From: Mycobacteroides chelonae
GTDB lineage: Bacteria > Actinomycetota > Actinomycetes > Mycobacteriales > Mycobacteriaceae
NCBI GenBank assembly: GCA_014204435.1
Contig: JACHLF010000014.1
Location: 1-42,568, forward strand
Reading direction: 5' to 3'
Length of the DNA stretch: 42,568 nucleotides
The notes beneath the pieces are model-generated. The model did not search any database. It was not told where the DNA came from and saw only the letters and a program-made list of their open reading frames with translations. This document shows, piece after piece, positions 26,163 to 34,434 of this stretch (positions are counted from its first letter, which is position 1; every line of letters begins with the position of its first letter). The position numbers and the translations under genes are program-made.

Positions 26163-26876
26163 TTAGTCGTGCGGAAGGTGAGAAAAGTTCCGTCCGGGCA
26201 GTTTTCGGCGCAGGCTCAGCTCTGCGAAGAGCTGTTCGGTGGCGGCCTTCGCCGCCTGGATGTCACCGGCGATGACGCCCTCGACGAGCTTGGTGTGCTC
26301 GTGCTCGAATGAGCACTCCGCGCCGATGGTATTTCCGCGCATGTAGTGATCCATCAGGCCCAGCAGCGAGTCGTAAAGCTCGAGGTAGAGCGCGTTATGG
26401 CTGGCGGCGACCACGGCCCGGTGGACCGCGATGTCGGTTGAGATGGCGTCCTCGACGTGTTGTGGCGCGACGTGCAGGGGCGCCCACAGTTCATTGCGTC
26501 GCCGCAGCAGCGCACGCAGCTGCTCGATGTCATCTTCGTCACGTCGCTGTGCGGCGAGCCCGGCCGCGGTCACTTCGAGGGTCTGCCGTAGCTCGATGAG
26601 GTCGCGGTCGTTGGCGGCGGCGAAGTAGTCGGCGATGGCCGAGCCGCCGCCCAGGGAGAGCACATAGGTGCCCGAGCCCTGCCGTCGTTCCAGCATGCCC
26701 GCGTGGACCAGAGCCTGGACGGCCTCCCTAATTGTGTTGCGAGAGGTTCCCGTGAGCTCGCACAATTCGGGTTCAGTGGGAATGCGCGCACCGATGGCCC
26801 AGCGTCCCGACAGAATCTCCTCGCGGAGTTGCTCGGTGACCTGGCCAATCAGTGTTTGGCGACGTACCGGCTGCAT
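26163..26876 (-). CDS. GntR/FadR-family transcriptional regulator
   Basis: A 237-residue regulator. Its winged helix-turn-helix (about 8-75) includes QVTEQLREEILSGRWAIGAR, PTEPELCELTGTSRNTIREA and LERRQGSGTYV. The C-terminal FCD ligand-binding domain (about 85-220) has conserved Asp/His positions (DISTDIAVHRAVV, NALYLELYDSLLGL, EHTKLVEGV). It is the first gene of the unit gntR-PCuAC-DyP and is divergent from the MFS transporter at 26968. It probably controls itself and/or the transporter through the intervening region. The effector is not evident. Confidence 0.88.
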   Translation of the reverse strand: MQPVRRQTLIGQVTEQLREEILSGRWAIGARIPTEPELCELTGTSRNTIREAVQALVHAGMLERRQGSGTYVLSLGGGSAIADYFAAANDRDLIELRQTLEVTAAGLAAQRRDEDDIEQLRALLRRRNELWAPLHVAPQHVEDAISTDIAVHRAVVAASHNALYLELYDSLLGLMDHYMRGNTIGAECSFEHEHTKLVEGVIAGDIQAAKAATEQLFAELSLRRKLPGRNFSHLPHD

Positions 26877-26910
26877 GACGGCTCATCGTAGCGTGCGTCG
26901 GACATCACGT

Positions 26911-26922
26911 TGAATCAATTCA
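26911..26922. promoter_or_regulatory. Candidate GntR operator
   Basis: TGAATCAATTCA is an inverted repeat with 5-base arms (TGAAT/ATTCA) in the 91-base gap between gntR and the divergent MFS gene, in the most A/T-rich part of it. A second partial dyad (TCATCC...GGATGA-like, 26920-26938) is adjacent. The assignment to the neighbouring GntR protein is inference. Confidence 0.35.
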
Positions 26923-26967
26923 TCCATTCATCCTATGATTTGCCGAGCTGCTTAAGGAGGATGACCA

Positions 26968-28209
26968 GTGACCGCGACCATGCACGACGAAACCTACGCC
27001 ATCTCGGCTTCCGCGCTGCGGCGTGGGCGGGTGATGGTGCTGGTAGCGATTCTGCTGTTCGCGCTCTGCCTCCGGTCGGCGGTTACGTCGTTGACCCCGC
27101 TGCTGACTCATATCTCACACGAGATCGGGTTCGGATCCGCGGTGATCGGTGTGTTCGGGATGCTGCCCACGGCCATGTTCGCGGTCGCGGGGCTGGTGAC
27201 CCCTGCCCTTACCGAACGGTGTGACCTGGAGCGCACAACGCTGGCGGCCGTGGCGGCCACCGTCATCGGTATGGCGGCACGGCCCGCGATGAACTCACCC
27301 GGTGGGCTGCTGGTGTTGTCCTGCCTGGCGCTGCTCGGCATGGGCATCGGCAACGTGGTGATTCCCCCGTTGGTCAAGCGGTACTTCTCACATCGTGTCG
27401 CGCTGGTGAGCGCGGCCTACCTGACGGTGTTGCAGATCGGAACCACCGTCCCAGCACTGACGGCGGTTCCGTTGGCGGAGGCCTACGGATGGCGATTCTC
27501 ATTGGCTGCCTGGGTGCTGGTCCCGGTTGCGGCCCTGCTGTCGTGGATCGGGGTCGTGATCGCGCGCCGCGGTCATGACGTCGACGATCACTCTGCCGAG
27601 CCACACGCGGATTCTGCTGCGGTCGGCCAGGTTTGGCGTTCACCGCTGGCATGGGGCATGGCAGGCATGTTCGGTATGACGTCCCTGGTGACCTATTCCA
27701 TGTTCACCTGGATCCCGGCGATCCTGACGTCGGCGGGCGGTAGCGCCTCGCTGGGTGGCGTGATGGTGGCTCTCTTCTCGGCGGTGGGATTCGTTGGCAC
27801 GCTGACCATCCCTCCGTTGGCTTCTCGGATGCGTAATCCGTTCCCGCTGGTCGCGGCATGCCTGGTGTGCTTCCTCGTCGGATTCGCGGGTCTGCTCTGG
27901 ATGCCGATGACCGCCACTGCGGTGTGGGTGATCGCGCTCGGCTTCGGGCCGTCCACCTTCCCGCTAGGGCTGACGCTGGTCAACTTGCGTACGCGTACCC
28001 CCGCCGGTTCCGCGGCGTTATCCGGCTTCACTCAGGGCGTTGGCTATGCTGTTGCATGTCTGGGCCCTTTGCTGTTCGGTGTGCTGCATGATGTGAGTGG
28101 CAGCTGGTACGCACCGTTCGGCCTGCTGCTTGTCGCGATCACCGTGCTGGGTATCGGCGCGTTCCAGGCATGCAAGCCGCGGATGCTGGAAGACACCTGG
28201 GGGCGCTGA
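26968..28209 (+). CDS. MFS transporter, CynX/NimT (cyanate/nitroimidazole) type
   Basis: A 413-residue protein with about 12 hydrophobic helices. LFALCLRSAVTSLTPLLTHI in helix 1 and the following GFGSAVIGVFGMLPTAMFAV are typical of the CynX/NimT group, and VIPPLVKRYFSHRVALVSA matches its motif in helix 4-5. A hydrophilic loop (about 192-215) divides the halves. The start is GTG at 26968, chosen for AAGGAGG 7 bases upstream; an ATG 7 bases earlier is out of frame. It is divergent from gntR, which may regulate it. Substrate unknown. It ends 32 bases before the convergent rskA gene. Confidence 0.87.
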   Translation: MTATMHDETYAISASALRRGRVMVLVAILLFALCLRSAVTSLTPLLTHISHEIGFGSAVIGVFGMLPTAMFAVAGLVTPALTERCDLERTTLAAVAATVIGMAARPAMNSPGGLLVLSCLALLGMGIGNVVIPPLVKRYFSHRVALVSAAYLTVLQIGTTVPALTAVPLAEAYGWRFSLAAWVLVPVAALLSWIGVVIARRGHDVDDHSAEPHADSAAVGQVWRSPLAWGMAGMFGMTSLVTYSMFTWIPAILTSAGGSASLGGVMVALFSAVGFVGTLTIPPLASRMRNPFPLVAACLVCFLVGFAGLLWMPMTATAVWVIALGFGPSTFPLGLTLVNLRTRTPAGSAALSGFTQGVGYAVACLGPLLFGVLHDVSGSWYAPFGLLLVAITVLGIGAFQACKPRMLEDTWGR

Positions 28210-28241
28210 CCACCGGCCTGGACGGGTGGCCGACCGGTTGG

Positions 28242-28949
28242 CTACTGGGCAAGTGGTAGTTGTGCGATGACCGGGCCGGTCGGTGTGGCAGAACCTCGCC
28301 CGCTCTCGACGGTGAACGCCAACGAGGTGGAGTCGTCGAGGCGCGGTATGACCGCGGTGGTCGAGGGTGAGACGGCCTGAGCATCCATGGTGCCGACCGA
28401 TTTTGGTCCTCGGTCGTCGATCAGCCACATGTGGTAAACGGTGCCTGGTTGTGGTGGTGCGACGTTGTTCATCACCAGTACCGCGGTGTTCTGCTCTCGT
28501 GAGTAGACAACGGTCGCGGTACCGCCGGTGGGAATCGCCCCGGTGACCGTCCGGACGTCGCTTGCGCTGAAGACTTGCTGTGCGGTCGGCGGCGGGGGCC
28601 GCAGGATGGTACCGATTCCGGCGGCGGCCAACCCAACGGCGGTGGCGGCCGCGACGGCGACCAGGGGGGCTCTCCATTGGTTGATATGTGTTGCCCCGGA
28701 GGCTCTTTGGGCGTCTCGCGCCACCATCTTGAGTAGTCGTGGACGGAGCCGGGCCGGAGGTTCGGTCGCGGTGCGCGCTGCCAAGGTGGCCATGGTTTCC
28801 CGTGTGGCGCGCACTTCCTGGGTAAAGGAGAGGGTTTGTTCAGACGTGCCGGCGGACAGCCACCGGTCGATGTGGTCTCGTTCGTCATCGGGCAACGCAT
28901 GCAGTGCGTATGCAGTGGCGGCCGTGATGAGGTCATTGGGTTCGGTCAT
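28242..28949 (-). CDS. rskA: RskA, anti-sigma K factor
   Basis: A 235-residue membrane protein; M. tuberculosis RskA is 232. The cytoplasmic sigma-binding part (about 1-90) includes ATAYALHALPDDERDHIDRW. One transmembrane helix follows (about 95-115). The extracellular domain carries TATVVYSREQNTAVLVMNNV, PGTVYHMWLIDD and TGPVIAQLPL, all family motifs. It holds SigK inactive at the membrane and is removed by regulated proteolysis. The ATG at 28949 overlaps the sigK stop by 4 bases (ATGA), which sets near-equal synthesis of the pair; a start 5 codons upstream would lie inside sigK. Confidence 0.95.
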   Translation of the reverse strand: MTEPNDLITAATAYALHALPDDERDHIDRWLSAGTSEQTLSFTQEVRATRETMATLAARTATEPPARLRPRLLKMVARDAQRASGATHINQWRAPLVAVAAATAVGLAAAGIGTILRPPPPTAQQVFSASDVRTVTGAIPTGGTATVVYSREQNTAVLVMNNVAPPQPGTVYHMWLIDDRGPKSVGTMDAQAVSPSTTAVIPRLDDSTSLAFTVESGRGSATPTGPVIAQLPLAQ

Positions 28950-29527
28950 GGTGTCCCCAGGCATCGGCGCAGCGCCTTGATTGCGTCACGCATCCGAGAC
29001 TTTATGGTTGCCAGATTGGCGGCAAGCCGTTGCGAGACTTGGTTGTACGTCAAACCGTCGTAGTAGGCCAGATGCAGGCATTGGCGTTGGGTGTCGGTGA
29101 GCGTATCGAGGCATTCGGTGACTTGCCGCTGCTCTTCGTTGAGGATTGCCGATTCTGTGACCACATCGGCGGCTCTTTCCATAGTGGCGGCGCCATAACG
29201 CGACTCGCGGTCGGCTGCGGATTGTTCCGAGCGCACGCGGTCGATGGCGCGGCGATGAGCCAAGGTCATGACCCAGGCCAGGGGAGATCCGGCGGTGGGG
29301 TCATAGCTTTGGGCTGAACGCCAGATCTGTAGGTAGATCTCCTGTGTCGTCTCTTCGCTATAGCCGGGATCGCGTAATACCCGCAACACCAACCCGTAGA
29401 CGCGTGCGCGAGTGTGATCGTAGAGAGCGGCGAAAGCATCGGTATCGCGGTCTGCGACACGGCGCAAAAGGGTATCCAGGTCGCCGGTCACGGACGTGAG
29501 CCTAGACGTATCGCTGAGAATGTTCAT
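28946..29527 (-). CDS. sigK: SigK, ECF RNA polymerase sigma factor
   Basis: A 193-residue ECF sigma factor; M. tuberculosis SigK is 187. The sigma2 region includes ALYDHTRARVYGLVLRVLRD, YSEETTQEIYLQIWRSA and PLAWVMTLAHRRAIDRVR. The sigma4 region has DTQRQCLHLAYYDGLTYNQV and SQRLAANLATIKSRMRDAIK. In M. tuberculosis SigK controls mpt70/mpt83 and its own locus. The ATG at 29527 overlaps the preceding gene's stop by 4 bases and gives the family length. rskA follows with a 4-base overlap. A SigK-type promoter lies in front of the operon at 33638-33664. Confidence 0.95.
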   Translation of the reverse strand: MNILSDTSRLTSVTGDLDTLLRRVADRDTDAFAALYDHTRARVYGLVLRVLRDPGYSEETTQEIYLQIWRSAQSYDPTAGSPLAWVMTLAHRRAIDRVRSEQSAADRESRYGAATMERAADVVTESAILNEEQRQVTECLDTLTDTQRQCLHLAYYDGLTYNQVSQRLAANLATIKSRMRDAIKALRRCLGTP

Positions 29528-30309
29528 GGCATTGCGCGCTTCGGGGGTCGCGGGAAGAAAAAGGAGACCTGGCTCTGGTACTCGGCGAATCCGGGCCGCC
29601 CGGCCATTGCCTTCTCGGTGCGGCGACCTCCGGTGGCATAGACCAGGAAATAGGTCATCAGCACCGGGCAGGGGACAGTGGCCAACGATTGCCAACCGGT
29701 GACGGTGACTAGCCACAGCCCCCACCACACGCAGGCATCGCCGAAGTAGTTCGGGTGCCGCGTCCAGGCCCACAAGCCCTGGTCCATGATCTTGCCCTTG
29801 TTGGCAAAGTCCTGCTTGAAACGGCGCAGTTGATGATCACCCACTGTTTCGAAAATCATTCCGAGCAGCCACAATCCGAAGCCGATCGCCAACACGGGAC
29901 GCAGTGAATCCGGAGTGGGCCCTTCGGCGGCTGAACGTTGGATGGGTATGGCGACCAGCCACGTGGCCCCGGCTTGGATGATGAAGATCTTGCGGAGTAC
30001 ATGCGGCACTGAGAAGTCACCGCCAAGCAAGTCGCGGTATCGCGGATCTTCGCCTTTTCCAGCCGATTTCACCAGCATGTGCCAGGAGAGCCGGGCGCCC
30101 CATATTCCGATGAGCACGAGCAACAGAACCCGGCGCTGCCAATCACCGCCGCCCAGTACGGCGCACACCGCTGCCACTGCGATGAACCCGAGACCCCACG
30201 CGACGTCGACCACGTTGTAGCGCCCGATGCGGTAGCCGATCAGGAAAGTCACGCTGTGCACAACCACGACGGCGCCCAGAGAGCAGCCCATCACCATCAA
30301 AAAATTCAT
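29524..30309 (-). CDS. DUF1295 membrane protein of the SigK operon (Rv0446c type)
   Basis: A 261-residue integral membrane protein with about six to seven hydrophobic helices and the DUF1295 / steroid 5-alpha-reductase-like C-terminal signature LWAWTRHPNYFGDACVWWGL. M. tuberculosis has the same gene (Rv0446c) at this position. The family resembles methyltransferases and reductases acting on lipids; the reaction here is unknown. The ATG at 30309 overlaps the cyclopropane synthase stop by 4 bases, and the stop overlaps the sigK start by 4 bases. Confidence 0.9.
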   Translation of the reverse strand: MNFLMVMGCSLGAVVVVHSVTFLIGYRIGRYNVVDVAWGLGFIAVAAVCAVLGGGDWQRRVLLLVLIGIWGARLSWHMLVKSAGKGEDPRYRDLLGGDFSVPHVLRKIFIIQAGATWLVAIPIQRSAAEGPTPDSLRPVLAIGFGLWLLGMIFETVGDHQLRRFKQDFANKGKIMDQGLWAWTRHPNYFGDACVWWGLWLVTVTGWQSLATVPCPVLMTYFLVYATGGRRTEKAMAGRPGFAEYQSQVSFFFPRPPKRAMP

Positions 30310-31580
30310 TGCTGGCCTCGCTGGAAAATCCATTGGTGGACATCGAGATACCCGGAACGAAATCCTGCTTCGGAGTAGGCCAGGTACAGCTGCCACATGC
30401 GGTAGAAGGCGTCGTCGAAGCCCAACGACGACACAGCCTCGCGCCGGGTCGCGAATTGTTGACTCCACAGCCGTAGTGTTTCGGCGTAGTGAGGACGCAG
30501 TGACGTCATCTCGAGGGTCCGCAGATGTGTTGCTTCAGTGGTTGTCTCGGTGATCGCTTGCACCGAGGGGAGTAGACCGCCCGGGAAGATGTACTTCTGT
30601 ATCCAGGTATGAGTGTTGCGACTGGCCAGCATTCGCTCATGGGGCATGGTGATGGCCTGAAGGGCCAACCGCCCGCCCGGTTCAAGCAGCCTGTCGATGG
30701 TTTGGAAATACGTTGTCCAAAAATCGAATCCAACCGCTTCGATCATCTCCACGGACACGACGGCGTCATATCGGCCATGTACGTCTCGATAGTCACGCAG
30801 CTCTATCTGCACCCGGTCGGACAGTCCGGCAGCTTGCGCACGCTGCTGGGCCATTATCTGTTGTTCGCACGATAGAGTGACCGATCGGACCTGCGCGCCG
30901 CGGGCCGCCGCCGACAGGCACAGTTGCCCCCAACCTGTGCCGATCTCCAGTACGCGGGTGCCGGGGCCTACCTGCGCGTGATCCAGTAGGCGGTCGATCT
31001 TGCGTCGCTGGGCGTGCGCAAGCGTGTCCGTTGAGCCTGGAATGCGGTCGAACAGTGCGCACGAATAGGTCATGGTTTCGTCCAGAAACAAGGCGAAGAA
31101 CTCATTCGACAGGTCGTAGTGATGCGCAACATTGCGTAGGGCCTGCGGCGGCTCATTGTACCGCCCCCGCAGGATACGCGGAACAGCGACACGTCGGAAG
31201 CGTTGCAACACTGGCGGAACCAGTTCTTCCATCGATGCGGCCCACGGGGTGAGGAAGCCGGTCAGGTCGTCGCAATCCCAGTCGCCGGCCATGTATGACT
31301 CACCGAACCCGATCAGGCCGGAGCCGCCCAGTCGTCGTGCCAGTACCGCCGGCCGCCGGATCCTCATCGTGGGCAGGGACGCATCGGCCGCACCGACAAC
31401 GGAGCCATCGGGATACACCAACCGCACGGGGAGCCGCGAAGCCGCACGACGAAGCAGTGTGCCGGCCACCGCCGCGCGTGCTGCCGCCAGGGGCCCGGAA
31501 GAAACTCGCCCGGTATCTGGCCGGCGGCGCGATCTGCAATCTCCCAGATCGGTTGTGTCGCTGTCGAGATGCCCGTTCAC
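30306..31580 (-). CDS. ufaA1: UfaA1-type cyclopropane/fatty-acyl methyltransferase
   Basis: A 424-residue SAM-dependent methyltransferase of the cyclopropane fatty acid synthase family; M. tuberculosis UfaA1 (Rv0447c) is 427. The SAM-binding glycine motif is VLEIGTGWGQL. Family phrases are AHHYDLSNEFFALFLDETMT, YSCALF, QRRKIDRLLDHA, VSVEMIEAVG (catalytic Glu), FQTIDRLLEPGGRLALQAIT and IQKYIFPGGLLPS. It methylates or cyclopropanates unsaturated acyl chains of membrane lipids. The start is GTG at 31580, overlapping the DUF1365 stop by 4 bases (GTGA); an ATG at 31640 would lie inside that gene and adds a non-conserved tail. Confidence 0.9.
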   Translation of the reverse strand: MNGHLDSDTTDLGDCRSRRRPDTGRVSSGPLAAARAAVAGTLLRRAASRLPVRLVYPDGSVVGAADASLPTMRIRRPAVLARRLGGSGLIGFGESYMAGDWDCDDLTGFLTPWAASMEELVPPVLQRFRRVAVPRILRGRYNEPPQALRNVAHHYDLSNEFFALFLDETMTYSCALFDRIPGSTDTLAHAQRRKIDRLLDHAQVGPGTRVLEIGTGWGQLCLSAAARGAQVRSVTLSCEQQIMAQQRAQAAGLSDRVQIELRDYRDVHGRYDAVVSVEMIEAVGFDFWTTYFQTIDRLLEPGGRLALQAITMPHERMLASRNTHTWIQKYIFPGGLLPSVQAITETTTEATHLRTLEMTSLRPHYAETLRLWSQQFATRREAVSSLGFDDAFYRMWQLYLAYSEAGFRSGYLDVHQWIFQRGQQ

Positions 31581-32314
31581 GCTGTCTTCGTCCTCTCTGG
31601 TGGGGGTGTGCGCTCTAGCACCGGCAGCCCTTTCAGCCACAGCCTGATCCCTTCGATGCGGATGGCCAGTGCACCCATCAGCGGCGCCACCGGTGCAACG
31701 ACCTGCAACCGCAACAGTTCACCGATTCGGGCATTGCGCCGCGTGCCGCGGACCGCGGCAAAGAATGGCTGCTGGCCGCTGCGCTGCAACATGATGCTGA
31801 TGTTCAACGTGTCGCCGGGGAGGGTGGCACGGACGTGGTACCGCCCGTCGACGTCGTTGAAAGGTGACACGTAAAACTGTTTGGCTACTGCAGAATTTGC
31901 GACAGGAGGCAGAAGATATGCGTGTCGCCCGCCGTACGTGTTGTGGACCTCGGCAATGACGTGCGCGAGAGTGCCGGTGTGGTCGTGGCACCAATACAGA
32001 CTCAGTGGGTTGAAGACATGCCCTAGCACTCGTGCCTGCAGGAGCGCGGTAACGGGACCTCCGCCAAGGTCAACCCCCTGCGAGGCGAGAAATCGATCCA
32101 CACGTTGTCGCAGTGTGTCATCGTCGTCCCCCCAGAAATGATCGCGCGTTTGAAAGCTTGCGAAGGCTCTCAGTCCGCAGGGTAGGCGTGGCGGCTTGTC
32201 GATGTCGATGTACCAGCAGTAGCCGCGATAGCTGAACTTATGTGTCACAGGTGAGCGCCGCACGTGGATGATCCGCGTGCGGTACAGGCAGGGAACTGTT
32301 GTCGCCGAACTCAT
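31577..32314 (-). CDS. DUF1365 protein of the SigK operon (Rv0448c type)
   Basis: A 245-residue DUF1365 protein. It opens with the family phrases PCLYRTRIIHVRR and HKFSYRGYCWYIDID, followed by VTALLQARVLGHVFNPLSLY, IAEVHNTYGGRHAYLL and KQFYVSPFNDVDGRYHV. It lies between the amine-oxidase-like gene and the cyclopropane synthase, as in M. tuberculosis and many other bacteria, where this trio modifies unsaturated fatty acids. The biochemical step is unknown. The start and stop each overlap a neighbour by 4 bases. Confidence 0.92.
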   Translation of the reverse strand: MSSATTVPCLYRTRIIHVRRSPVTHKFSYRGYCWYIDIDKPPRLPCGLRAFASFQTRDHFWGDDDDTLRQRVDRFLASQGVDLGGGPVTALLQARVLGHVFNPLSLYWCHDHTGTLAHVIAEVHNTYGGRHAYLLPPVANSAVAKQFYVSPFNDVDGRYHVRATLPGDTLNISIMLQRSGQQPFFAAVRGTRRNARIGELLRLQVVAPVAPLMGALAIRIEGIRLWLKGLPVLERTPPPERTKTA

Positions 32315-33621
32315 CGCGTCTCGACCCGCTGCTCGCGCTTGGTGGCCGAAGGCGGCGTCCAGTACCGGCCCAATGCGTGGGCCGCACGCAGACCTGAGGC
32401 CGCACCGTCTTCATGGAAGCCCCATCCGTGGTAGGCCCCGGCGAACGCGATGCACCCGTCGTTGAGGCCCGGCAGTCTGCGCTGGGCGGCTACAGATTGC
32501 GGAGTGTAGACAGGGTGGTGATAGGTCATTTCGGCAAGTACCGCACTAGGTTTTACTAGGCGCTCACCGCCGAGAGTGACCAGAAATCTTTGCGGGCCAG
32601 CTAATCTCATCAGCCGGGTGATGTCATAGGTCACGACAACCCCTTGGTTGTCGTCCCTACTCAGATAGTTCCACGACGCGCGGGCGTGTGTGTGGCGGGG
32701 CAATAGGGACTCGTCGGTGTGCAGTTGCGCGGCATTGCTCACGTATCCAATGGCTCCCAGCACTGCGCGTTCGGCAGCGGTTGGCTGCGCCAGCAGGCCC
32801 AGCGCTTGATCGGAATGCGTCGCGATCACGGCGGCATCGAACACTCTCGGTCGGTGCCCTGCCACGGTTACTGCAACGCCACCTGTTGGGATGCGCTCGA
32901 CCTGGGAGACCGCGGCATCGGTGAAAGTCTCGTGTATGCCGCCGACCACGGCATCGACATACGTGCGCGAGCCTCCTGTAACTGTTTTCCATCGCGGCGA
33001 CCCAAACACCGACAGCATGCCGTGATGGTCAAGAAACCTGAACAGGTACTGAGCCGGATAGGCCATGGCCTGCCCTGGGGGGCACGACCACACGGCGGCC
33101 ACCAGAGGTGTCAGGAACCGGTCAACGAAGAACTGTGAAAATTCCGACTGCTGGACAAAATCCCCCAGCCTGACGGCCTCGCTGTCGGGGTCGGCCAGTA
33201 GGCGGCGTGCACAACGGTGAAAACGCTTGATCTCTACCAGCATCCACAGATAGCGAGGACTCGCCGCAGCCGGCGAGGCGAACAAGCCGCGCACACCGCG
33301 GGCGCCGGCGTACTCCAAGCCAATGCGGTCGTCGCGCACCGACATCGACATATCCGTCTCAGCGGTGTTGATGCCAAGTTCGTCAAACAATCGGCACAAC
33401 GTGGGGTAGGTCCGGTTGTTGTGAACCAAGAACGCGGTGTCGACTGCGATCGGCGCACCATGGCCGGTTTGGACGAATTGCGTATGAGCATGGCCCCCGA
33501 AACGCGCGTCGGCCTCGTACAAGGAGACTCGGTCGTAGGCAGAAAGCACGTGGGCTGCCGTCAAACCAGCCACACCACTGCCGATGACAGCGATGGATCG
33601 TGCGCCGCCCGGGCACGACAT
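32311..33621 (-). CDS. FAD/NAD(P)-binding amine-oxidase-like protein (Rv0449c type)
   Basis: A 436-residue flavoprotein; M. tuberculosis Rv0449c is 439. The N-terminal dinucleotide motif is SIAVIGSGVAGLTAAHVLSA, followed by VSLYEADARFGGHAHTQFV and AVDTAFLVHNNRTYPTLCRL. The C-terminal FAD contact is CIAFAGAYHGWGFHEDG. It is the first gene of the six-gene SigK operon and is predicted to act as a reductase or desaturase partner for the lipid enzymes downstream. The ATG at 33621 gives the family length; the frame stays open to 33891, but the extra 90 residues are not family-like. The promoter at 33638-33664 also argues against the longer form. Confidence 0.9.
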   Translation of the reverse strand: MSCPGGARSIAVIGSGVAGLTAAHVLSAYDRVSLYEADARFGGHAHTQFVQTGHGAPIAVDTAFLVHNNRTYPTLCRLFDELGINTAETDMSMSVRDDRIGLEYAGARGVRGLFASPAAASPRYLWMLVEIKRFHRCARRLLADPDSEAVRLGDFVQQSEFSQFFVDRFLTPLVAAVWSCPPGQAMAYPAQYLFRFLDHHGMLSVFGSPRWKTVTGGSRTYVDAVVGGIHETFTDAAVSQVERIPTGGVAVTVAGHRPRVFDAAVIATHSDQALGLLAQPTAAERAVLGAIGYVSNAAQLHTDESLLPRHTHARASWNYLSRDDNQGVVVTYDITRLMRLAGPQRFLVTLGGERLVKPSAVLAEMTYHHPVYTPQSVAAQRRLPGLNDGCIAFAGAYHGWGFHEDGAASGLRAAHALGRYWTPPSATKREQRVETR

Positions 33622-33637
33622 TGCTTTCACATTCTGT

Positions 33638-33664
33638 ATTCGGTGCAGACTGGCTCGCGGATGG
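33638..33664 (-). promoter_or_regulatory. SigK-type promoter of the sigK operon
   Basis: On the minus strand there is CCATCC (33664-33659), a 15-base spacer, then CCGAAT (33643-33638), which lies 16 bases before the ATG at 33621. As I recall the mycobacterial SigK consensus, it is CCATCC, about 16-17 bases, then CCGAAT. Both elements are perfect and the spacing is one short. This indicates SigK drives its own operon. Confidence 0.75.
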
Positions 33665-33766
33665 GTACCGGCCTGTTCGGGTGACGCCCCGATGCGTATC
33701 GACAATCGTTGACGATACCGTCGAAAGAGATGTCCCATTTCTTTGCCATCGGCCCAGAAATTTCCG

Positions 33767-34258
33767 TTAGCTATTGAGTTGCCATACCGAGAAATTGAGG
33801 GCTGCTGCGTAAGTCGTCCATGCGATATAGGGAAGTAGCAGGACCGCAGACCAGCGGCTTCTGCGCCAGAACAGCACCACCGTCGCGGCAATGAATCCCC
33901 ACAGCACCAGGATCTCGATGAATGCGGTTCCTCGCCAGCCGAGCCCGAAAAACAGCGGGGTCCATGCCATATTCAGTACGAGCTGTACGCCGTACACCGT
34001 GAGGGGAACGCGGTTTTCCTGGGAGGGGTGAGATCGCCATACCAGCCATGCAGATATGGCCATCAACCCGTACAACAGTGTCCATGCCGGACCGAAGAGA
34101 GAAGCCGGCGGTGCCCACTCGGGTTGTCGCAGGCGTACGTACGTCTCGGCCGCGCTGGAGGCCGCCGCGCCGGATCCTGCTGCGATGGCCACTGCGGCTA
34201 CCGACACCGCAAGGCCGATACCCTCTCGCGGCCAGCTGCGTGAAATCCCTTGATTCAT
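33767..34258 (-). CDS. TspO/MBR family protein
   Basis: A 163-residue membrane protein with five hydrophobic helices. TspO hallmarks are LRQPEWAPPASLFGPAWTLL (the W-PP--F-P-WT-LY motif), LYGLMAISAWLVWR, LVLNMAWTPLFFGLGWRG and PYIAWTTYAAALNFSVWQLN. TspO proteins bind porphyrins and are tied to tetrapyrrole or stress responses. The ATG at 34258 is placed where homology begins; a few upstream Met codons exist (MTMTTHAND...) and the ribosome binding site is weak, so the N-terminus is uncertain. It lies just upstream of the SigK operon on the same strand but is separated from it by that operon's promoter. Confidence 0.88.
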   Translation of the reverse strand: MNQGISRSWPREGIGLAVSVAAVAIAAGSGAAASSAAETYVRLRQPEWAPPASLFGPAWTLLYGLMAISAWLVWRSHPSQENRVPLTVYGVQLVLNMAWTPLFFGLGWRGTAFIEILVLWGFIAATVVLFWRRSRWSAVLLLPYIAWTTYAAALNFSVWQLNS

Positions 34259-34434
34259 ATGGACATTGTAAGCAGGGTTGTCGTTGGCGTGCGTGGTCAT
34301 CGTCATATTCGGACACTGTTCGTACTGGCGAAAGGCCAGCGCACAGACTTGTCGATACGTGCCCAAGATCCACCGGATCGCTCGCAGCGCTGAACACGAA
34401 CTCACCCACGCGGTTCCCCAACTCGAAACCGCCC

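Noticed and set aside
28210..28241. Possible terminator between the MFS gene and rskA
   Set aside because: Only short, imperfect GGCC stems are present and there is no T run.
33622..33891. Extended N-terminus of the amine-oxidase-like protein
   Set aside because: The added residues are not family-like and would cover the SigK-type promoter and part of tspO.
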